Assembly: GCA_028277885.1 (NCBI GenBank)
Contig: JANQFK010000079.1
Span: 101,482 to 165,481 of the forward strand
From: Myxococcota bacterium
Lineage (GTDB): Bacteria > Myxococcota_A > UBA9160 > UBA6930
DNA: 64,000 nt
Direction of reading: 5' to 3'
Position numbers and translations under genes: made by a program. The notes beneath the pieces are model-generated. The model ran no database searches. It saw only the letters and a program-made list of their open reading frames with translations, and was not told the origin of the DNA. Within the stretch, counting starts at the first letter, position 1. Each line of letters begins with the position of its first letter. Below, in pieces: positions 59,518 to 64,000 of this stretch.

Positions 59518-59548
59518 GGGTGGGAAGTGGGGTGGGAGGTGGGGCGGG
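59518..59548 (+). other. G-quadruplex-forming G-tract cluster
   Basis: Seven tracts of three or four G separated by one to four bases (GGG-T-GGG-AAGT-GGGG-T-GGG-AGGT-GGGG-C-GGG) lie between two minus-strand genes, upstream of the PEP-CTERM gene. The plus strand could fold into a quadruplex, and the RNA of the minus strand would be C-rich. Confidence 0.4.
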
Positions 59549-59553
59549 ATGCC

Positions 59554-60459
59554 CTAGCCGCGGGTCTCGTGGAGAAATGCCTCGATGGCGCGGGCGAGCT
59601 GCTCCGTCGCCTCGATGTGCACGTCGTGCCCGACGCCCTCGAGCTCGAGGAAGCGCGCGTCGCGAAGGCGCGGCGTGAGCCCGCGAGCGGCCGCGACGGG
59701 GATCGAGGCATCCCGGCTTCCGTGCACCTGGAGCACGGGCGCCTCGATGTCCTCGTAGGTGCCCCGCAGGAGCCGGATCCCGTCGATGGTGTACTGGCGT
59801 CGCAGGTAGACCAGCAGCGCCGCGCGGGTGCCCTCGATCGCGTAGGCGTCGGCGAGGCGCTCGCCGTGGCGCCGGGACACGGCCGCGCGGAAGAGCGCCG
59901 TGCGCGCCACGGCGATCTCGCCCACGCCGGGGAGGATCGGGACGATCTGCACCGGATCCATCGCCATGCCGTGGCCGATGAACACCGCGCTCCGCACCCG
60001 GCCAGGGGCGTCGGCGGCCACGACCGCGGCGACGACGCCACCGACGGAGTGACCGATCACGTGGAAGTGCTCGACGCCGAGGGCGTCCATCACGTCGATG
60101 GCCTGGCGCGCCCAGAGCGCGCTCCCGTAGGCCAGGCCGTGGTCGCGATCGCTCAGCCCGTGGCCGTAGTAGTCGAAGGCGACCACGCGATGCCGGCGCG
60201 CGAGCCTCTCGGCGAGGCCCTCCTGCCAGTCGGCGACGCTCGCACCGGTGCCGTGGACCAGCAGCAGCACCTCCCCGCTCCCGCGGTCCAGGACGTGCAC
60301 GCGGCCCGAGCGCGTCTCGACGAAGCGCGTCTCGGGCGGATCGCTCGGCGCCGCGGCCCGCGGCACGGTCTCGACCCGGGCGATCCAGACGTGGCCGGCC
60401 GCGCAGCAGACGCCCAGCACGACGGCGATCGTCCCGAGCCCGAGGCGAACAGCTCGCAC
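59554..60459 (-). CDS. Alpha/beta hydrolase
   Basis: This 301-residue hydrolase has an N-terminal signal or anchor (LGTIAVVLGVCCAAG). It has the oxyanion site 'LLVHGTGASVADWQEG', the 'FDYYGHGLSDRD' segment, the nucleophile elbow GHSVGG, an acidic residue in 'VLQVHGSRDASIPVAAA' and the catalytic His in 'LEGVGHDVHIEAT'. The triad is complete. It probably hydrolyses an ester or epoxide in the periplasm. The substrate is unknown. Confidence 0.86.
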   Translation of the reverse strand: MRAVRLGLGTIAVVLGVCCAAGHVWIARVETVPRAAAPSDPPETRFVETRSGRVHVLDRGSGEVLLLVHGTGASVADWQEGLAERLARRHRVVAFDYYGHGLSDRDHGLAYGSALWARQAIDVMDALGVEHFHVIGHSVGGVVAAVVAADAPGRVRSAVFIGHGMAMDPVQIVPILPGVGEIAVARTALFRAAVSRRHGERLADAYAIEGTRAALLVYLRRQYTIDGIRLLRGTYEDIEAPVLQVHGSRDASIPVAAARGLTPRLRDARFLELEGVGHDVHIEATEQLARAIEAFLHETRG

Positions 60460-60520
60460 CGCGTCCTCCGACGCCAGGGGGCCCCGCTGGCGACGCCCTA
60501 GCTATACCAGGGCGACCGCG

Positions 60521-61417
60521 ATGTTTGCACGAATCAAGGACCAGGTCGTCGTCACGACCTCCTCGCTCTTCTCCCACGGCCGGCGTCCGCTGGAGCGCAC
60601 CCTCGACCACCCGGGCGACCCGGGGCTGCTCGGACCGGACTCGGTCTCCTGGCGCGTGGTCGGGGACGTGGCGGCCTTCGTGGGCGGGATCCGCGCGCTC
60701 CTGATCCAGACCGCCCACCCCGAGGTGGTGGCCGGCGTCGCGCAGCACTCCGCCTTTCGGACCGACCCCCTGGGCCGCCTCACCCGGACGTCCTTCTACG
60801 TCACGGCCACCACCTACGGCGCGCTCCCGGAGGTCGAGGAGGCGGTCCGGATCGTGCGCGCCGTGCACCGCCCGGTGAAGGGTCGCTCCGAGCGCGGACG
60901 AGCCTACGACGCCTCCGACCCGGCGCTGGCCGCCTGGGTCCACAACGTGCTGACCGAGTCCTTCCTGGCCACCTACCAGCGCTTCGGGCCGAAGCCGCTC
61001 TCGACCCGGGAGGCCAACGGCTTCGTGCGCGAGCAGGCCCGCATCGGCGCGCTCCTCGACGCCTCGCCGCTGCCGGACACGGCCGCCGCGCTCACGGAGT
61101 GGGTCGGCTCCCATCCCGACGTGGCGCGGTCCGAGGCCCAGGCCGACGTGGTCGAGTTCCTGCGCAGGCCCCCGGTGCCCTTCGGGCCCGGGCTCGGCTA
61201 CCGGCTGCTGTTCGAGGCCGCGCTTCCCACGCTCCCGCCCGCGCTCCTCGAGTCGCTGGGCCTCGAGATCGACGAGACCCGGGCGCGGATCGGCGCCGCC
61301 GCCGTCACCGCGCTGCGTTGGGCGCTGGGGTCGTCGCCGTCCTGGCACCTCGCGCTGGTGCGCGCGGGCGCTCCCGTTCCGCCGGGAGTCTTCCGGCAGC
61401 CGCTGCCGGCGCGCTAG
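60521..61417 (+). CDS. DUF2236 / MpaB-like oxygenase
   Basis: This 298-residue protein is of the DUF2236 family (latex-clearing/MpaB-type haem or iron oxygenases). It shows 'LIQTAHPEVVAGVAQHSAF' with conserved His residues, 'DPLGRLTRTSFYVTATTYG' (the hallmark R-T..y), 'VHNVLTESFLATYQRFG' and 'DPALAAWVHNVL'. Members cleave C-C bonds in lipids or terpenes. The ATG at 60521 has no close alternative. It is divergent from the alpha/beta hydrolase, 61 bases apart, and both may work on lipids. Confidence 0.83.
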   Translation: MFARIKDQVVVTTSSLFSHGRRPLERTLDHPGDPGLLGPDSVSWRVVGDVAAFVGGIRALLIQTAHPEVVAGVAQHSAFRTDPLGRLTRTSFYVTATTYGALPEVEEAVRIVRAVHRPVKGRSERGRAYDASDPALAAWVHNVLTESFLATYQRFGPKPLSTREANGFVREQARIGALLDASPLPDTAAALTEWVGSHPDVARSEAQADVVEFLRRPPVPFGPGLGYRLLFEAALPTLPPALLESLGLEIDETRARIGAAAVTALRWALGSSPSWHLALVRAGAPVPPGVFRQPLPAR

Positions 61418-61584
61418 GGCGGTGGCTCACTCGCTCGGTAGGCCGCGCCAGGCGAGCGTCTCCGCCTCGGTGCGGGGGTAGCCCTGCTCCCGGGTCGACT
61501 CGCAGGCCGGGTCCACTCGCGCGGGTCCTCGGATCCTCGGACGCGTCGGAGGATCGGATCCACGGCCGGGAGAGCCACCCCGGG
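61418..61584. other. Convergent intergenic region with imperfect palindrome
   Basis: The segment 61532-61555 is a 24-base palindrome with one mismatched pair (arms GATCCTC / GAGGATC around GACGCGTC), likely a bidirectional terminator without a T-tract. On the minus strand, an open stretch ending at 61427 (PACESTREQGYPRTEAETLA) has no start codon or certain family and may be a gene remnant. Confidence 0.35.
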
Positions 61585-62511
61585 TCAGCGGGGAGCGGGC
61601 TGCACGCGCTCTGCCACGGAGTCCAGGAAGCCCTCGTAGCCGGCGAAGAACGCCTCCGGCTGCTCGAAGTGCGGCAGCGCCCCGGTGTCGAAGGCCCGCA
61701 CGGTCCAGCGCTCGTGGCCCCGCGCCCAGTCGGCGCCGCGGAAGTCCGCGAAGTCGCCGCGGGTGCCGTGGGCCAGCCAGACGGGGACCCGGAGCGACTC
61801 GTAGACCGTGCGCACGTCTCGACTGAAGAGCCTCCCGCACAGGAACGCGTACGGCGCGTGCTCGGCACCGGGGGGGTCGGTGGTGGCGTCGTCGTACGCC
61901 GCGAGGCCGGCGTCGATGGCGTCCGAGCCCCAGGTGCGGCGCAGGAAGTAGCGGATGGTGCCGGGCCGCGTCAGCAGCCCGTAGAGCCCCCGGCGCCAGA
62001 GAGGCAGGGTCAGCAGGGCGTGGAGCCCCCGGACCTCGCGCGTGCTGCCCGCGGGCGCGCGCAGCCGCTCCGAGCCCGCGCGGAAGCCCGTGGGGGTCAC
62101 CAGGGCCAGGCTGCGGAAGGCGTCGGGGGCCTCGTTGCTCGCCCGCGCCAGGAACTCGGAGCTCAGCGAGAGGGCGAGTGCGTCGAGCGGCCGCCCGGGG
62201 CACTCGCGTGCGATCTCCCCGCGCACGTCGTGGATGGCGTCCACGTAGAGGCGCACGTCGTAGCGCCGCTCGGATCGGTCCGAGGCGCCGAAGCCCGGCA
62301 GGTCGGGGGCGTAGACGCGACGGCGGGTCGCGAAGTGCTCGAAGATCGGGCGAACCTCGTAGGCGGAGCCCGCGGCGTTGATGCTGTGGACGAGCAGGAG
62401 GGGCTCGCCGTCGCCCGCCACGTAGCAGGCGAGACGCCCGGCGCGGCCCTCGAGCGTGCGGCGCTCGGCGTCGAGCGCGGGCGGGAGGCGGGTGCCTAGC
62501 GGCTCCGCCAC
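61585..62511 (-). CDS. Alpha/beta hydrolase with altered nucleophile elbow
   Basis: This is a 308-residue hydrolase. The start is GTG 62511, which overlaps the upstream gene. 'LLLVHSINAAGSAYEVRPIF' is the oxyanion region, 'YAPDLPGFGASDRS' follows, and the nucleophile elbow is 'ALALSLSSEFLAR' (S-L-S-S in place of G-x-S-x-G). The acid is in 'VPVWLAHGTRGDFADF' and His in 'DTGALPHFEQPEAFFAGYEG'. It is thus a family relative with an unusual elbow, perhaps a haloalkane- or ester-hydrolase-like protein. Confidence 0.8.
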   Translation of the reverse strand: MAEPLGTRLPPALDAERRTLEGRAGRLACYVAGDGEPLLLVHSINAAGSAYEVRPIFEHFATRRRVYAPDLPGFGASDRSERRYDVRLYVDAIHDVRGEIARECPGRPLDALALSLSSEFLARASNEAPDAFRSLALVTPTGFRAGSERLRAPAGSTREVRGLHALLTLPLWRRGLYGLLTRPGTIRYFLRRTWGSDAIDAGLAAYDDATTDPPGAEHAPYAFLCGRLFSRDVRTVYESLRVPVWLAHGTRGDFADFRGADWARGHERWTVRAFDTGALPHFEQPEAFFAGYEGFLDSVAERVQPAPR

Positions 62512-62939
62512 GACGGCAGGCGGCGGCGGCCGTCCACGAAGGACGCGACGCCCAGCGTGACGAGGCCCAGGTGGAAGACGACGGAGGCCGTGGCGAGGAA
62601 CGCCAGCTTCCAGACGAGCATGCAGCCCGCCGCCATGGCGGCGACCGACAGGGCGTAGGCGGTCGCGAGGCGGAACGAGAGCGGCCACGCGAGGCGCCAG
62701 GCCACGGCGAGCAGCACGGCCGCGACGATCGAGGCCTTGAGGAGCGCCATGCCGCGGAGCAGGCGCGCGAGCTCGGCGTCCAGCGTGGCGCTGGGGCCGG
62801 CCTCTCCGAGGCGCGCGGCCGCGAGGGCGGCCGAGAGGCAGATCACCACCAGGAGGGCCCGGGAGGGCCACGTGCGCGCGACGGCGCGGGCTTCGGAGCG
62901 AACGCATTGGGAGGTGGTGGCTCGGGCGGGTGCGGTCAT
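62496..62939 (-). CDS. Small four-helix membrane protein
   Basis: This 147-residue protein has hydrophobic segments about 28-45, 65-85, 90-108 and 112-132. No enzyme motif is visible. It overlaps the hydrolase gene by 16 bases, so the two form an operon. It may be a DoxX-like or other membrane partner. The function is unknown. Confidence 0.65.
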   Translation of the reverse strand: MTAPARATTSQCVRSEARAVARTWPSRALLVVICLSAALAAARLGEAGPSATLDAELARLLRGMALLKASIVAAVLLAVAWRLAWPLSFRLATAYALSVAAMAAGCMLVWKLAFLATASVVFHLGLVTLGVASFVDGRRRLPSWRSR

Positions 62940-62984
62940 GGGCTGTGACGGAGGCTACCTCAGCCTCCCGGAGCGCCAGGAGCG

Positions 62985-64000
<1,016 letters not shown>

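Noticed and set aside
61427..61520. Minus-strand peptide (ESTREQGYPRTEAETLAWRG) as a gene
   Set aside because: No start codon, no ribosome binding site and no family I can name. It is kept only as a note in the intergenic entry.

Overview
The window is about 70% G+C and densely coded on both strands. It carries PEP-CTERM proteins, a sigma54-type activator, an exported catalase-peroxidase and large surface-glycan loci. This fits a high-GC Gram-negative bacterium of the former Deltaproteobacteria (Myxococcota, Binatota or Desulfobacterota-like). That placement is inferred from gene content, not tested. No rRNA, tRNA, CRISPR array or transposase was seen.

Positions 1-13786 (minus strand) hold a contractile injection system (CIS) read from right to left. 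The order is a DUF3467-like protein, two proteins of unknown role, two sheath paralogues, the tube, a zinc-ribbon assembly protein, a small unknown, a membrane-segmented tape measure, a tube-adaptor protein, a LysM-like hub protein and a gpD/VgrG-like spike cut by the window edge. A perfect -24/-12 (sigma54) promoter sits in front of the first gene, and a sigma54 activator with a degenerate receiver lies directly upstream. Inside the assembly gene is a heptamer T TTT TTA, placed exactly to give a -1 frameshift into a DUF6760-like extension that has no start codon of its own. This resembles the G/GT tail-chaperone frameshift of phages.

Positions 14287-23358 are oxidative catabolism: a TauD-type dioxygenase, a TetR regulator with a class A flavin monooxygenase, a Baeyer-Villiger monooxygenase, several SDR enzymes, and a CmcJ/NvfI-like gene interrupted by an in-frame stop beside a SelW-like protein. 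Positions 23369-29398 hold a secreted beta-propeller/cytochrome protein and an operon of TetR, class III aminotransferase and APH-type kinase.

Positions 29552-56426 are a surface-glycan region. It has glycosyltransferases, a Wzy-like polymerase, a Wzx-like flippase, sugar-nucleotide epimerases, a GDP-fucose synthase-like enzyme, an STT3-like oligosaccharyltransferase and exported proteins. Embedded in it (47757-53014, minus) is a tightly overlapping operon that looks like a peptide-modification (RiPP) system: HprK-like kinase, PqqD-like peptide carrier, radical SAM/SPASM enzyme, a 43-residue Cys-containing peptide with a C-terminal Ser, a signal-peptidase-like/nucleotidyltransferase fusion and an ABC exporter. 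The peptide gene begins inside the end of the radical SAM gene and has its own strong ribosome binding site.

Positions 56531-64000 carry a phytanoyl-CoA dioxygenase-like protein, a membrane dipeptidase, a second PEP-CTERM protein, two alpha/beta hydrolases, a DUF2236 (MpaB-like) oxygenase and the start of an exported KatG. The strongest candidates for undescribed biology are the sigma54-controlled, frameshifting CIS and the peptide operon.
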